Source: Saprolegnia diclina VS20
Lineage: Eukaryota > Oomycota > Saprolegniomycetes > Saprolegniales > Saprolegniaceae
Length of the DNA: 64,000 nt
Assembly: GCF_000281045.1 (NCBI RefSeq)
Contig: NW_008246099.1
Coordinates: 316,077-380,076, forward strand
Reading direction: 5' to 3'
The notes below the pieces were generated by a model. It searched no databases. It was not told where the DNA came from and saw only the letters and a program-made list of their open reading frames with translations. Of the stretch, positions 33,013-45,086 are shown piece after piece; position 1 is the stretch's first letter; each line of letters starts with the position of its first letter. The position numbers were made by a program, and so were the translations under genes.

Positions 33013-35415
33013 TTAGCCAAACTTCATGGCCACTTCGGCCAGCGACATGGTTTTCTTCTTGTTCTTCTTGGACGGCTTCGCGTGCTCCGGCGTTGTGGCC
33101 TTCTCACCCCACTGCCCCGACGCATTACCGTTGCCGTTGCGACCCAAGTGCACAGGCTGCACGCCGATCGCTGGACCGGCCTTGGGCAAATCCGGGAAAT
33201 CGCTCTTCGTGCGGCTCGGCACCTTGTTGGGCTGCAGCGCGCGGTTGATGTCGAGGCCGTCCATACCATAGACGTCTTCCTGCGAAACGACTTGAATCTT
33301 GGTGGTCGACGGCGTTGTTCCCGTCGCTACTGTCGGCACCGACACGGGGTCGCTCCAACTCGCACTCGAGCTCCACGAGTTGCCAGCGTCGGCAGTCGCC
33401 TTGGTGTTGCGGCTGCGGGCGCTAAAGCCATCCGTGTTGTGGACGACGAGGTTCATCTTGGGGCCGTTCCGGTTCTTGGGCACGGCGGCCGCGCCAACCT
33501 CCCGGAAGGCGTTCGACCAGCCAGTGGCCGCAGCAGGCGCCTTTTGCTTCTTGTTTTGGGTCTTCTTTGGCGCGGGTGCTGGGGCGGCCACGGGCTCCGG
33601 CGCCGGCCACGACTCGTCGCCGAGCGAGGGCGGGGCTTGTCGACGACTCAAGAGGTCAACGGCACGCGTTGGAGACGACGCCGGGACAGCTGCCGCCGCC
33701 ACTGCGCGTGTCGGCGACGAAGCGGGCACCGGCGACGTCGACGCAGGAGATGTCGACGCAGGCGCTGCGGGCTTGGATTCGGGCTTGGTTTGCTTGCTTT
33801 TGCCAGCCGCTTTTTTGCCTTGGTGGAGCGCCATGACCTCGGCGACTTGGCTTTCGTCCGGGAGGAGGCTCATGAGCTTGGGGAAGAGGCGCACGAAGTC
33901 ATTGGGTCGGAACATGGCACGCGCGAGGCTGTAAAACGACACGGCGGGAATGTCCTTTTGCCGAAACTTCTTGCACACTTCGCGGAACTGGATAAACTTG
34001 GCCTCGCTCCCGAGCGCCTCCTGCAGCAAATCGACGACCGAGACGTCCGGCGTCGGGGCCGGGGCAGCCACGGGAGTCGGGGCAGGTGCCGGCGGCTTCT
34101 CTTCCTCGTCGTCGTTTTCTTCAAGGCGGTCCGAGAGGAGCTGGGTCGCCTTCTTCTTCTTGTTCTTCTTGGGCTTGACAAAGCGCATGAGCGGGTTGTT
34201 GACGCCGAGTGCGTTCGCCGCTTGCTGCAGCTCCGGGTGGTCCCACTGGTCGCCACCGTAGAGGTGGGCCCGCATCGCCATCGTCGGGGGTGGCGCGATG
34301 GCGTTGCGGTACACCGGCGCGGGCGGGGGCCCGGACGGTGCCAACTCGGGAAAGTCTTCTTGGCGTGGCATGCGGACATTGTTCTGGCTCTGCCAAAACG
34401 TCATGTTGTACGCCGCGTCAGCGTTCGAGAGCGCGGGGAAGTCGGCGACCGTGATGCCAGCCTCGCCGCTGCCGCCCGATGGCAGCATGCCAGCAGCGAG
34501 GAGCTCGTCTTCGCGAAAGCCATAGCCCGTGTACGCGTCGCGGCCTTCGCGGTCGCCGCGGCGCACTGAGAAGTTGACGTCGATCTTTTTGCTCGTGCGG
34601 ATATGCGGGTGCTCGTTGGCCATGTGGGACTGGAACTGGAGGTGGTCCTTGAAGACGACAAACTTCTTCTGGAGACACTCGTTCTCTTCGCAGAGAAAAT
34701 GCTCGGCACGAAAGTGCTTCTCGAGGTCGTTGTAGTCCTTGTAGTACCGGTTCTCAATGCCGTGGCCGTGGAGGCAGATCTCGCACTCAAAGTGGTTCTT
34801 CCGGAGGTGCTCGTACAGCTCTTGGTTCGAGTAGTACTTTTGGCCGCAGAAATCACATTTCGGGTGGCCGCTAAACCCCATCTCTGGGTTGCCCTTGGTC
34901 GTGTGCTTCTTCAAGCCCTCGCGCGAGAAGAGCGTCTGCTCCTGGATGAAGAGGTTGTTGTGCTCGACGCAGATATCGCAGAACGACTGGCCGCCGTGCT
35001 TGGCGCTCAAGTGGTTCTTGAGCGCGCCATAGTTGGCGAACGACTTGGTCTTCTCCGGGCACTTGGCGACCGGGCACGCGAACGACCGCATCGCGACCAC
35101 GGCCTTGTAGTTGTCCTTGAGAAAGTACATGGCCGACGCTTCGTCAAACACGTGCGTCGGGCCAATGTTGTCGCCCCAGTCCTGGAAGCTCTCGAACGTC
35201 GTCGTCTCGTCCGTGACGCAGATGACGCGGGGCATCTCGGTCTTGCAGAGCGAGCAGTGGTTGTTCTTGAGGATCTGGCGCATGCGCAGCACGCAGAGCG
35301 AGCAGCAGCCCGTGTGGTTGCACGGGCCGACGGCGTGGAAGCGCGTCACGTTGTCGATGCTGTGGCAGCATACCAAACACGGGTTCGAAGCGGAGCTCAC
35401 GCGGCGAGGTCGCAT
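33013..35415 (-). CDS. ZNF598: E3 ubiquitin ligase ZNF598/Hel2, ribosome collision sensor
   Basis: Single exon, 800 residues. ZNF598/Hel2 recognises collided ribosomes and ubiquitylates small-subunit proteins, starting ribosome quality control. The N-terminal RING (residues 13-60, CLVCCHSI, CNHTGCCSLC, CSLC) is followed by an array of C2H2 fingers (CPVAKCPEKT, CDICVEHNNLF, CDFCGQKYYSNQELYEHLRKNH, CEICL, CEENEC), a typical ZNF598 order. A central region has LPLMRF-like and FRQKDIPAVSFYSLARAMF helices. The C-terminal third is Ala/Pro/Ser-rich and ends in Lys runs and a short conserved-looking tail (KTMSLAEVAMKFG). The long intronless frame contrasts with its split neighbours. Confidence 0.95.
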   Translation of the reverse strand: MRPRRVSSASNPCLVCCHSIDNVTRFHAVGPCNHTGCCSLCVLRMRQILKNNHCSLCKTEMPRVICVTDETTTFESFQDWGDNIGPTHVFDEASAMYFLKDNYKAVVAMRSFACPVAKCPEKTKSFANYGALKNHLSAKHGGQSFCDICVEHNNLFIQEQTLFSREGLKKHTTKGNPEMGFSGHPKCDFCGQKYYSNQELYEHLRKNHFECEICLHGHGIENRYYKDYNDLEKHFRAEHFLCEENECLQKKFVVFKDHLQFQSHMANEHPHIRTSKKIDVNFSVRRGDREGRDAYTGYGFREDELLAAGMLPSGGSGEAGITVADFPALSNADAAYNMTFWQSQNNVRMPRQEDFPELAPSGPPPAPVYRNAIAPPPTMAMRAHLYGGDQWDHPELQQAANALGVNNPLMRFVKPKKNKKKKATQLLSDRLEENDDEEEKPPAPAPTPVAAPAPTPDVSVVDLLQEALGSEAKFIQFREVCKKFRQKDIPAVSFYSLARAMFRPNDFVRLFPKLMSLLPDESQVAEVMALHQGKKAAGKSKQTKPESKPAAPASTSPASTSPVPASSPTRAVAAAAVPASSPTRAVDLLSRRQAPPSLGDESWPAPEPVAAPAPAPKKTQNKKQKAPAAATGWSNAFREVGAAAVPKNRNGPKMNLVVHNTDGFSARSRNTKATADAGNSWSSSASWSDPVSVPTVATGTTPSTTKIQVVSQEDVYGMDGLDINRALQPNKVPSRTKSDFPDLPKAGPAIGVQPVHLGRNGNGNASGQWGEKATTPEHAKPSKKNKKKTMSLAEVAMKFG

Positions 35416-36049
35416 CTGTCTGCGTTGGTGGCTGGAAATGGCAAAGTGGGGTCAACCCTCGGCCGACTGCGTTTTTTAAGCCCCACAACGTTTAAACCAG
35501 CTGGTTTTATTGCCATTCGCACAGGCAAGTACATCTTCGGACTTCGCACGTCATCTGCGTTTAGACAGGCCGGCAATTTGCAACACAGTAGGCTTCTTTC
35601 GACCCTCCAGCGTGTACGACACGGCTGCGCTACGGACAATACTTCACATGAGAATTGCCCTGCCTTGCGTGGCTCTGGCCTTCCGCACTCGGGGTACATA
35701 CTCATTCTCCACCCCAGTCCGTGCTAGGCGAATATCGCATGCGTTATACTCTTTCAACGCGTGCATTGCAGTGGCGCCATGCCGCGAAACGCGTGGTCGT
35801 ATATCAGTACAAATATGTGCGTACTATCGTCGGACCATTTCGATGAGACTCGGTTATTCAAGGAAAAACTGAGTGTGGTCGGTCGCGCGGTTGTCTTCAA
35901 GCGGTCTCATCTACGGCAATTACTGCGTCGGTGGGTTTAACGCAAGTAAAACGCGTGTGCACCGAGGATGGCCCCCATTCGCACATAACGTTCCACAAAA
36001 CTTCCGTTGATGGGCACCATCACTCTGCGCGGTTGAAACACCCGCCCGC
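35416..36049. other. Intergenic, divergent promoter region
   Basis: 634 bp between the ZNF598 and EF-hand gene starts. No coding sequence or clear promoter element is seen. Confidence 0.5.
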
Positions 36050-37054
36050 ATGGCTGTGCGTCCGCTGCAGGCGCCCGACGTGCGTCGCGTCCGGGTGGCC
36101 ATGGCCTCGGACGACGACGCGCAGCTGTGGTGGCGCCACGCCAAGCCTCGCGCGCACCGACCGCCACGGACGACGACGCTGGCGCTGGCCCGCGAGCTCG
36201 CGCTCGACGAGGAGCGCGACTGGATGAAGAAGCACAAGAAGGCGCGCAAGTTTGAGTTTACGGCCGCCGAGAAGCGCATCTTGCGGCAGTGGTTTGACGT
36301 GCTCGACACAGACCAGTCGGGCAGCGTCAGCACCGAGGTGTGGTCGCACACACGAGTATTTGTAGCCGATGGCGTCGTGGCGTAGGAGCTCGAAGACACA
36401 CTGCTCACGCTGGGCTTGGCGTCGACCGCCGACGAGACGCAAGCGATCGTGACCGCCATCGACACGGACGGCAGCGGGTCCGTGGACTTTGGCGAGTTTG
36501 TGCGTGCGCTCATGCCGCAGCCGGCCGAGAAGGACGCGCTGCTCAACAACGCGGCCAAGCGGGACAAGTCTTTTCTGGGCTTGAAGAAGAGCATGGAAGC
36601 CCAAGTCAAAGGCCTCTTGGATGCGAAGACGCACGTGTCGATCGAGCGCCGCAAGTTCCTCGTCAACACCATCACATCGCGGAAATGCGAAGACATTGAC
36701 GTCGCGGTCCACCACGCGCTCTGCGCCAAGAAGGCGCTCGGACCCCACCGACCGTCGCTCAACACGCTGCGTCTCGACGGTCTCCACGACGTGTTTCGGC
36801 GGTCAGCGGCCGCGACCGTGCGTCTCCATATGCACCAGCGTCGTAGCATGATCGTTCGTATGTAGCGCGCCAAGACCGATGCCATGCGCGCGAGGCAGTT
36901 GCCGACCATCAACGCCGACGAGACGCAGTCCGAGGTGGCCCGGCGCCTCCACGCCCAAGCCAACGCCCGCGCGGTAAGCGAGCAAGGCCTGCACACGGCG
37001 CTGCCCGCGATTGCGCCGCCTGCCCGCGCGACGTCCGAGCAAGCCATGCTGTAA
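36050..37054 (+). CDS. EF-hand calcium-binding protein
   Basis: Exons 36050-36337, 36386-36817 and 36866-37054 (two 48-nt introns) give 302 residues. Two canonical EF-hand loops are present: DTDQSGSVSTEE, which is joined across intron 1, and DTDGSGSVDFGE. Both have Asp at 1, 3 and Glu at 12. The rest is basic and probably helical. Residues 1-17 may be dispensable, since a second in-frame ATG lies at 36101. It ends 17 bp from the convergent CFAP221 gene. No closer family is recognised; it is probably a calcium sensor. Confidence 0.82.
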
Positions 37055-37071
37055 TCTTTATTTAACAGAGC

Positions 37072-39960
37072 TTATGAACACGATGTGCTTTGGTGCAGTG
37101 GCAAGACGTCGCCGTGGCCTTGCAGCACAAACGACGCGCGCGAGTCCTTGACATGCTGCGCGACGTGCGCCATGCGCTACGTGGATGCCCAATGTCAATG
37201 GCATTGAGAATCGAGTTGTCTGTACCTTGGGCAGCTGGGCGCAGAGGTCGTGGCGGTAGCGCTTGTACTCGAGGTCGAGGTGCAGTAGTGCGTCGTACCG
37301 CGCAAAGACCGAGAGCGACGCGAGGCTTGGCGACGCAGCTTCCTGAAAGAGCTGCTCCGCGTCCTCCATAGTAGGAACCTCGACATTGGTCTCATCTTCA
37401 TTGTCGCTCTCACTGTCGCTGAGAACTTCGACGCTGTTGCACGTCGGCGTGACAAGCGGCGGCGCGACCGACGGAAGGTCCCAAAGCCGCCGCTGGTCGC
37501 GCGTGTCGAGGGTGCAGTGCCATGCCGTGTGCAAATGGTACGGCACAATCGTGCTCAGCGAGATCGTTCCCGGCGTATCGCCGACAAGAGAGACCACGGT
37601 GCGGGGCACATTCCGCGCCCGCAGCTGGGGCCGTAGCGCATAGGCGGGGTCTGTCGCCAACGGCGTCGCCCCCAACGGCGTGTAGATGCGAGGCGACGCC
37701 GGCGGAAGGCAGAAGAACGTCGGGCGCAGGGCGATCGGCCACTTGAGCTGCGACGCAGGGACCACCACGAGAAGCTCCGTGTCTCTTGGCGCCGCGATCG
37801 CTCGGGGCGCGCGGGTGCCGGCTTCGTGCTGCGCGCCCGACCGCATCTTGCGCTGGAGCTCCAAAGGAGCGTACTGCGGAATGGAGAGGAGCGGGTGTGG
37901 CTTGTAGCCCGTGACGTCGGCTTCGTGCGGCACGTGCAGCGGGAACAAGCCAAAGTCGGTGAACGCCGTCTCGATGGTCGTCTCGACGGGAAACCGGAGT
38001 CGCGAGTCGCTCTCCATGTAGACAGGAAACGAGCGGAGTTGATAGGACGGCACGATGGCAGTTGCCTGCAGCTCGGACGACCCGAGCGCAGTGAGCTGCT
38101 GCCGAGAGGCCACCGCAGAGGTCGAGACATTCATGAGCGCTAGCTTCCAATCGCTACAGATGACGTTGGCGACGGCCAAAATCGTTCGTGGTACGGACCG
38201 TTCGACCATGCGCCGGACTTCGGCACGGGTCGTGGCACTGCCAAGCCACGCTTGGATCTTGCGCAGGCGCTTGGCGACGCGGAGCCGAAGGATGCACCCC
38301 GAGACGACCTGGATGAAGCGGGCCAGTGCCTACCAACAGCGTTACTCTCGTGCAGCGATAGACGAGTCTACGCGCTTGCGCTTGGCCCACAAGTCGTTCT
38401 TGTACTCGTTGAAATCTGGCAACGTTGCGGGAGTCAGCAGAGCCGGAAGGACCGAGCGCATCGGCGGGGTCGACTGCGCCGAGCTGCCATGGCTGTGGAA
38501 CGTTCGCCGAAGCAGCTCGCGCTCTTTCGCAGCCTTCTCGGCCGCGTTGGCGTCGCGCACCCGCTGGATTGTCGTGGTGCTCTCAGGCGCCAAGAGATCG
38601 TCCCCAATGTACTCGCGGTTGCTTTGGAACTCGAGGTCCTTCTCCATCTTGTTGATGTCTTGGAGGTCCTATCCATTGTCAAATGTTGGCAGATTGAGAG
38701 CGGGCGGTGTACTTGCAGAAACACGAGCTCCTGGAGCTGGCGCGTCGTGGGCTTGGCCGCCACCGTGGCTTCCATGTAGATGACGTCGAACGAGAGCCGC
38801 CCGCCGGCGCTGCCTGTCTTTTGCCGGAGCGCTTCTTGCTCGGCCTTTTGGCGCTTGCGCAGCGCGCGGTTCTCGTCGATCGCTTTTTTGAGGTCCTTGG
38901 GCTTGAACTTGCCGGCTTGTTGCGTCAAGATGAAGGTGGTCGCACTCACGCTGTCGAGGTGCTTGGGAATCTTGAGCCCGTCAACGATGGTTTCGGTCGG
39001 GAGCGTCATTTCCAGCGGCTTGGCGGCTGGCTTCTTGGGCAGCAACCGCGGTGGCTCGGTCGCACTGGCCTTGTCGTCTTTCTCGGGCGCCATCTCGACC
39101 TTGGCTTCTTCGTCGCCGCCGTCGACGGCGGCCTGGAGACCCGGCGACGAGAAGCCTGAGATCGTACAGTGCTTGGGCGTGAAGTTGAATTGAGCAATGT
39201 GAAGCTCAATCTCCGAAAAAACGTTGGCGAGCACGATGGGCTGGAACTGCACCGTGATATGCGCCGTGCCGTTGGCCGGAATGATGCCGCTGATAGGCTC
39301 GACACGAATCGAGCTATGGGCTTTGAGCACCTCAATGCGAAACTCAAACTCAATCGGGACACTGCACGTGAGCTGCAGCACGCGTTGGGCGACATGGCCC
39401 AGCGGCGTCGCGCCAAAGTGGATGCTCGATGGGAACGCGACCTTGTTGACGACCGGGTACCCATGGATCGGGATGATAAAGTTGCCTTCCGCGCTATGCA
39501 CATGGATGCACTCGTAGTAGTACTTGTGCTCGGTCGGCGTAAACGCAATGAAGATTTCCTCGCTCATGCCGGCGTAGATATTGCCTTTGCGGTCGTACTC
39601 GACGCGGAATGGCGCCGCCGTCGGCACGAGGAGGTGCAAGCGCGTCGTCGACGTCGACTTGTTGAGGATGCGCACGCGCTGCGTGTGCGTCACGCCCAGC
39701 GCAAAGCCGCCAAAGTGCACGGACTGGGGCACAGCCTCGAGCACCGCGTTGCGTCCGACGAGGCCAAATTGCTGCGACACGAGCGGCCGCAGCAGCTTGG
39801 GGTCCGTCGGCGTCGCCCGCGCCGCAACGAGGTCCATCGTGCGTCCTTTCGCCGCGATCTTGCCGACTGCAACGCTTGCTAAATTCGGCACCCGCGACTT
39901 CAATTCGGCATGTACCGTACGATCGACCACAACGCCGAGCGTCCATACCAGCCGCTGCAT
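37072..39960 (-). CDS. CFAP221: Cilia- and flagella-associated protein CFAP221 (PCDP1)
   Basis: CFAP221 belongs to the central-pair C1d projection of motile axonemes and binds calmodulin. Exons in gene order: 38713-39960, 38372-38668, 37226-38329 and 37072-37176, about 917 residues. The N-terminal half holds ASH/HYDIN-like beta domains (VHFGGFALGVTHTQRVRILN, SIHFGATPLGHVAQRVLQL). A charged helical middle follows (KKAIDENRALRKRQKAEQEA). A likely IQ-type helix reads ALARFIQVVSGCILRLRVAK. The C-terminal region has repeated short PxxYxPL-like strands. The start is tentative; a short upstream exon is possible. The last intron matters: unspliced, the tail becomes Arg-rich and unlike protein. Confidence 0.85.
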
Positions 39961-40604
39961 GGACGCATGAGCTGCTTGTGCTGATGATGGACCAGCAGAC
40001 AGGCGACTTGGCAGAGATTTTGGCTCTGAAAATGCACATCAATCCGGTGTCGGCGGTCGCGTCGAAGCTTGCGCAAGGTTGTCATGGGACATGCGGATGG
40101 CGTGTTCCTGCTGCAATTGCTGCCGCTGCCGTGGGCCTGCAGAGCTGCAAGGTGCGCTCGCCGCATCTTTGCCCGCGCCTCGAAGCTTGCTACGAGGCCC
40201 ATTTTTTGCGCATGCGGCGATCGATGTGCTTCTTGATGATGAATGAGCTGCTTTCTCTAATCCGCCGGCTTCTCGAAGCTGGCAGCTTGAGGCCGGTCGG
40301 CGTTATTAACACTTGAAACACTGAGATTCGTTTTAATTTGTTAATAACCGATTCCGCCTCGGCAGGAGGAGGGGTCCCATAGCATCTATGGAGAGTATTT
40401 GCTATTGCAAGAGCGCTCTATGAAGATAGCCGCACCGGTGCTGGAACGCACATCTACGCTAGCTCTTCATGGACAGGCACCAGTACTCTCTGCCTCGCAA
40501 CATTTAACATTAACGAGGTGTACTCTAGAAAAGGTTGTCATTAGTTAAGTCTCCTTGAAGCTCCGCCATCCCACATTTCGATCAGCCGTTGCCATCCTCG
40601 CCCC
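39961..40604. other. Intergenic spacer
   Basis: About 640 bp between the CFAP221 start and the FATP start. No supported gene. Part of a CFAP221 upstream exon could lie here. Confidence 0.5.
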
Positions 40605-42886
40605 ATGACCTCGCAAAAGCAGCTCGCGATCGCCGCCGCTGCCGCCGGCGCCGCCTACCTCCTGGACCGGCAGACGCTCGTGTCCCACGACATCACGGAG
40701 CATGCGTCGCTCATCGGCGTGCTGCTCAAGATGCGGTACCTCGCGTACCGCAACACGCGCATTCCGGACATTTGGGAGGACCTCGTCGACGCGCATCCGT
40801 CCAAGGTGCTCATCGTCTTTGAGGGCCGCGAATGGACTGCGATGGAGCTCGACACCCTCACGAACCGGGTTGCGCACTGGGCGATCCGGTCCGGCCTCAC
40901 GCCTGGGTCTGTCGTCGGTCTGCTCATGGAGAACCGCCCCGAGTTTGTCGCGATCTGGATGGGTCTCGCCAAAGTCGGCGTCGTTGCAGCGCTCATCAAC
41001 ACGCACGTGGCGTACGATGGTCTCCTCCACTGCATCAAGATCTCGAAAGCGTCAATCGTCATCTTTGGCGCCGAGTGCTCGGCCAAGATGGACTCGGTCG
41101 CGGACCAGCTCGCCGATCGCAGCCTTGTCTGCTACAGCCCGGGTACTACGTCAGCGACAACGATACGCGGTGACTCACACGGCCTAGATGCGACGCATAC
41201 CTCGCTGCCGAGCTACGCGACGTCGCTCAATGTGGCGCTCCACGAGGTCTCGTGTCGTCGCCCGCCGATCGCCATGCGCGCCGGAGTCACGACCAACGAC
41301 ATGGTGCTCATGATCTACACCAGCGGCACGACCGGGTAGACCGTCTTCTCCCTTGTCCGATGTGCTTGTTTCGATCCATTTGCCAATAGGTTACCTAAGG
41401 CGGCGCGGATCGAGCACTCGTCCGTGATGCTGCGCTCGATGGCCATGGTCAACAAGACGGGCGCGACGTTGCACGACCGACTCTACTGCCCGCTGCCGCT
41501 CTACCACACGTCAGGCGGCAACCTCGCCGTTGGCATCATGCTCTTTGCCGGCACGACGCTCGTCCTCTCGCGGCAGTTCTCGACGTCGCGCTTCTGGGGC
41601 GAAGTCCGCACCAACAAGTGCACCATGATCCAGTACATTGGCGAGATGTGCCGGTACCTCCTCAACGCGCCGCCGAGTGCGCTCGACCGCCAGCACCACG
41701 TACAACCCTCGCCCTCTCTATGCTCTTCTACAGTGCGATGTAGGTGCGCATGGCAGTCGGCAACGGGCTCCGTCCCGACATTTGGTCGCCGTTCCAAGAC
41801 CGCTTCAACATTCCCGCCGTCTGCGAGGTAGCCACATGTCCTACTCCAACACCAAAAGCAACCCCAAGGCTAGTTTTACGGCGCGACCGAAGGCGTCGCA
41901 GGCTTTATGAATGTGTGCCGCGACCGGGCCGAGCGCGGTGCGTCACACCCTGGATAGCACGGATCACATCAAGATGCGTAGGGCACCTGGGCAAGACAGG
42001 GGCATTTGCCAACTTTATTGCGGGCTACGCGGTCGTCGAGTACGACGTCGAGAACGACGTGCTCGTGCGGTAGATGCTGCCCGAGACGACGATGACGTTA
42101 TTGTGCACGTTAGTGGCCCCGATGGCTTTCTCAAGCAGTGCCCGTTTGACCACGTCGGCGAGCTTGTCGTACGCGTCCGCATGCACGACCCGTCGTTCAA
42201 GTTTCAAGGCTACTACGACAACAAGGAAGCCGACGCAAAGAAGCTCGTGCCCAACGCGTTTTCCAAGGTACATGCAAAGCTGCTGCTCTGCAATAGACAG
42301 AGGCGCGCGTAGGGGGACCTCTACTTTCGAACGGGCGACCTCTTCCGCTACGACCACGCCCGCCGCTGGCATTTCATGGACCGTGTCGGCGACACGTTTC
42401 GCTGGAACGGCGAAAACGTTGCGACGAGCGAGGTGGCCGAGACCCTCTCATCGTTTCCCGGGCTCTCGGGTACATTAGCAAAGTGGCGTCCATACTATGA
42501 TGCCTGCTAGACATTTGCGTCTACGGCGTCGCCGTGCCCAACCGCGACGGCCGCGCGTGCATGGCGGCCATGGTGTTCGAGGACCTCGACCTCGATGCGT
42601 TCGCTGCCTTCTGCACCCTCAAGCTCCCGTACACCGGCACCTTTGACGACGACAAGGGTTGACGTCGAGGCGTAGGTCGTACGCCGTGCCCCGGTTTCTG
42701 CGGCGGCTGCCCGCAATGGCCGTGACTGGCACCATGAAGCACGAGAAGGCCAAGCTGCGTGCGCAGGGCACTGACCTGACCAAAGTCGACGGCGACGCGC
42801 TCTACTACCTGGACAAGGCCAACGGAACGTTTGTACCGCTGACGAGGGACAACTACCACCACGTGCTGACGTCCTCCCGCCTTTGA
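40605..42886 (+). CDS. Fatty acid transport protein / very-long-chain acyl-CoA synthetase
   Basis: FATP (SLC27) enzymes activate long and very long fatty acids with ATP and CoA at membranes. Nine exons: 40605-41335, 41390-41699, 41744-41827, 41874-41937, 41982-42069, 42114-42267, 42313-42469, 42511-42628 and 42676-42886, giving 638 residues. The N-terminus has a hydrophobic segment ([15 protein letters not shown]). The AMP-binding motif YTSGTTGLPKAA is split by intron 1. [21 protein letters not shown] and [19 protein letters not shown] are diagnostic of the FATP/ACSVL branch. The C-terminus reads [23 protein letters not shown]. An apparent stop at 42071 is removed by a 44-nt intron (42070-42113), so the gene looks intact. 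Confidence 0.94.
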
Positions 42887-44612
42887 GCGCTGGGAATCCA
42901 GTACACTAGTATTGTATCCATATCTTGCGAGCCAGTGTTGTGTGATAACGTGCGTGGCGCCAAGTCAGTGCAGAGATCATTGCATCTACAGTCTACAGCG
43001 CCGGCAGAGCACTGGATCGACGGCCGAGCCGAAAGTCGAGGACGGCAAAAAGGGGCAGGAATCCCTTTGCGACCAAAGTTCAACCCACCAAAGATCGCAA
43101 GCTACTCGCGAGTACCACTCGAACGGGGCGGCACATCACACGCGCGCAACTGCCGCGGGTCGCAGCCGACAAAAACATCCACGATCTCGGCGCTGCGACC
43201 ACCCACAGGTGCAATTATGCCGTGCACGGCCGGCTGAGCGGCAAGAAGATTTGCAATAGGCTTGGAATTTGGTCGGTTGCGTGAGCAGCGTGCAAGCAAG
43301 ATGCATCGAACTGGGTTCAACGTCCCGCCCATCTCGCCGCTGTTGCAGAGGAAGGCGATGCGCACCGAGCGGACCGACGCCGACGACGGAAGAAGCCGCA
43401 TGTGCTACAAGCTAGGGAACGTATGATCGATCACTAGTGTGGGATGGCCGACGATCGAAATCTACCATCATCAACTTGGCCCACCCCGCCACCGGTGGTA
43501 CCGGTACCGGTCAAGCATGCGTGCCATAGACACTGCACGTGTGCGTGCGGTTGACGCATCCGCGTTTGCACTCGTGTCTCGGGTTCCTGCACCCGCCACG
43601 ACGCTGACAATCTCGTGCAACAGCATCGCGCGAATCGCCTGCAGGTGGCGCATCGAAGAGGGCGGCTCGTCCACAGTGGTCGGCGAAAGTGAGCTCGCTG
43701 CATCCGAGCAGGGGATCGGCAGTGCGCGTCGCTCATTGGCGCTCGTTCCTTGGAGTGTATGCGATTATGCTAGGCCGACTATTATGCGACAATCACCTGG
43801 TGGATTTGTTGGCGGGCCACATTTCGTACGGCAATCTCGGATTGTGAACGCGGCATTGGCTGTAAACGTCCGAGCCTGTACCACCCAGGAGCAGACGACC
43901 GCCATGTCGCGCCGTCCGCTTCCACACATCTTCCTCGTCGTTATCGGGGAACAGACTCGACTCTCCTTTAGCGCCGTCGCGGCCGCGCTCTCGTGGTCGG
44001 GGCGTATCCCACCGCGACTTGGGGGAATTGACCGTCGTCTATTATTGAGTCACTGCAACCACCAGTGTCGCTTGTGTCGCTGGGCATGGTGGACAGGGCT
44101 CTCGGCTTTGCACGAGGCGGACAGAGTTGTGTCCAGGCGTCGGACACGCCACGTGGCTAAATGCACCCAAATGCCTCCCGACGTGTGGTTGGCCGCTGCG
44201 CGTCGTGCGACAACGTCGCCATTGATCACGTTGAGGCGACCGTTTCCAAACCGATACAAACGCTCGTGCAAAGGTCCGTCGTGCCCCTGTGGCTTGGCTA
44301 CCGCGTCGCCACCTTTCGGAGGCTGAAAGTTGCGTGCGGTTAACGATCCCGTCGACAGGATTTGTTTTGAAAATTATTGAAATCCTGCGTGTGTGACATA
44401 AAGTACTGTGCAGAGAACGGCCTGTTTTATATCGGTCGTGGACTTCGACGGCGACCGCGATCCATACAAATACGTAGTCGGCCAAGGGCAAATTGGGAAA
44501 AACTTCGTCGAAGTTCAAACTCTCGCCAAGTGGCGCGCCAGGTGGTGCGCGGATGCGAGATTGGCGAAGCGGTGGGTCCAGTGCATTCTTCCTTTTACTC
44601 CGCCTGCGCAAA
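42887..44612. other. Intergenic region with a long open frame of doubtful status
   Basis: 1.7 kb. A 295-codon plus frame (43439-44326) has no signal peptide or domain, and its codon use is unlike the neighbouring genes. I do not call it a gene. Confidence 0.45.
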
Positions 44613-45008
44613 ATGCACTCGTCGCCGCCGATGATCGTCTTCCTTCTCCTGGTCGCCCACCTCGTCTGCGCGCGCGAGAGCAACCACAGCGCGTCCTCCT
44701 TGAACGCGTCGAGTTTGCACTTGACCGAGTCGGCGTCGTGCCTCGCCATTGACGCCGCGATGGCACCCGTGTGCGGCGACCGCGCGCGCCAGTGGGAACA
44801 CAAGTGTGAGAAGCAGTGCGTCCACGCGGTCGAGCAGCTTTTGCGCGCCAACGATGTCGACAACATGTGCCTTGTCGAGTGGAAGGTCGTGCGCCACCTG
44901 CAAAACACCCAGTGCACCGAGAGTCTCTTTGGCCTGCGCTCGATGAGCGTCACGACGATCGCATCGGCCTTCCTCAGCGTCTTTCTCCTCTTCTCGTGCA
45001 CGAGCTAA
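44613..45008 (+). CDS. Small cysteine-rich secreted protein, possible GPI anchor
   Basis: Single exon, 131 residues from ATG 44613, chosen because it starts a signal peptide (MIVFLLLVAHLVCA). The frame is open upstream to 44493. The mature part begins with Asn-X-Ser/Thr sites (NHS, NAS) and has six cysteines in the spacing expected of a small disulphide-bonded helical fold (CLAIDAAMAPVC, CEKQC, CLVEW, CTES). The last 18 residues are hydrophobic (VTTIASAFLSVFLLFSC), consistent with a GPI signal or a tail anchor. No family is recognised. Cell-wall or host-interaction roles are possible but unproven. Confidence 0.75.
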   Translation: MHSSPPMIVFLLLVAHLVCARESNHSASSLNASSLHLTESASCLAIDAAMAPVCGDRARQWEHKCEKQCVHAVEQLLRANDVDNMCLVEWKVVRHLQNTQCTESLFGLRSMSVTTIASAFLSVFLLFSCTS

Positions 45009-45086
45009 GGACGCGGGCGACACCATTGATAGGATAGAATGATATTATTTTAACGCAGTTATAGACGCGCCAATTTTTTTGGCACC

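Noticed and set aside
34603-35727. 374-codon plus-strand frame opposite ZNF598
   Set aside because: Antisense shadow of a GC-rich coding exon; the RING and C2H2 motifs are on the minus strand.
42070-42113. Apparent in-frame stop and frameshift in the FATP gene
   Set aside because: A canonical 44-nt GTAG...TTAG intron restores frame and the expected GPDG-type sequence, so the gene is not broken.
43439-44326. 295-codon plus-strand open frame
   Set aside because: Arg/Ser-rich with no domain, signal peptide or conserved-looking block, and its codon use differs from the real genes. GC-rich DNA often gives such frames.
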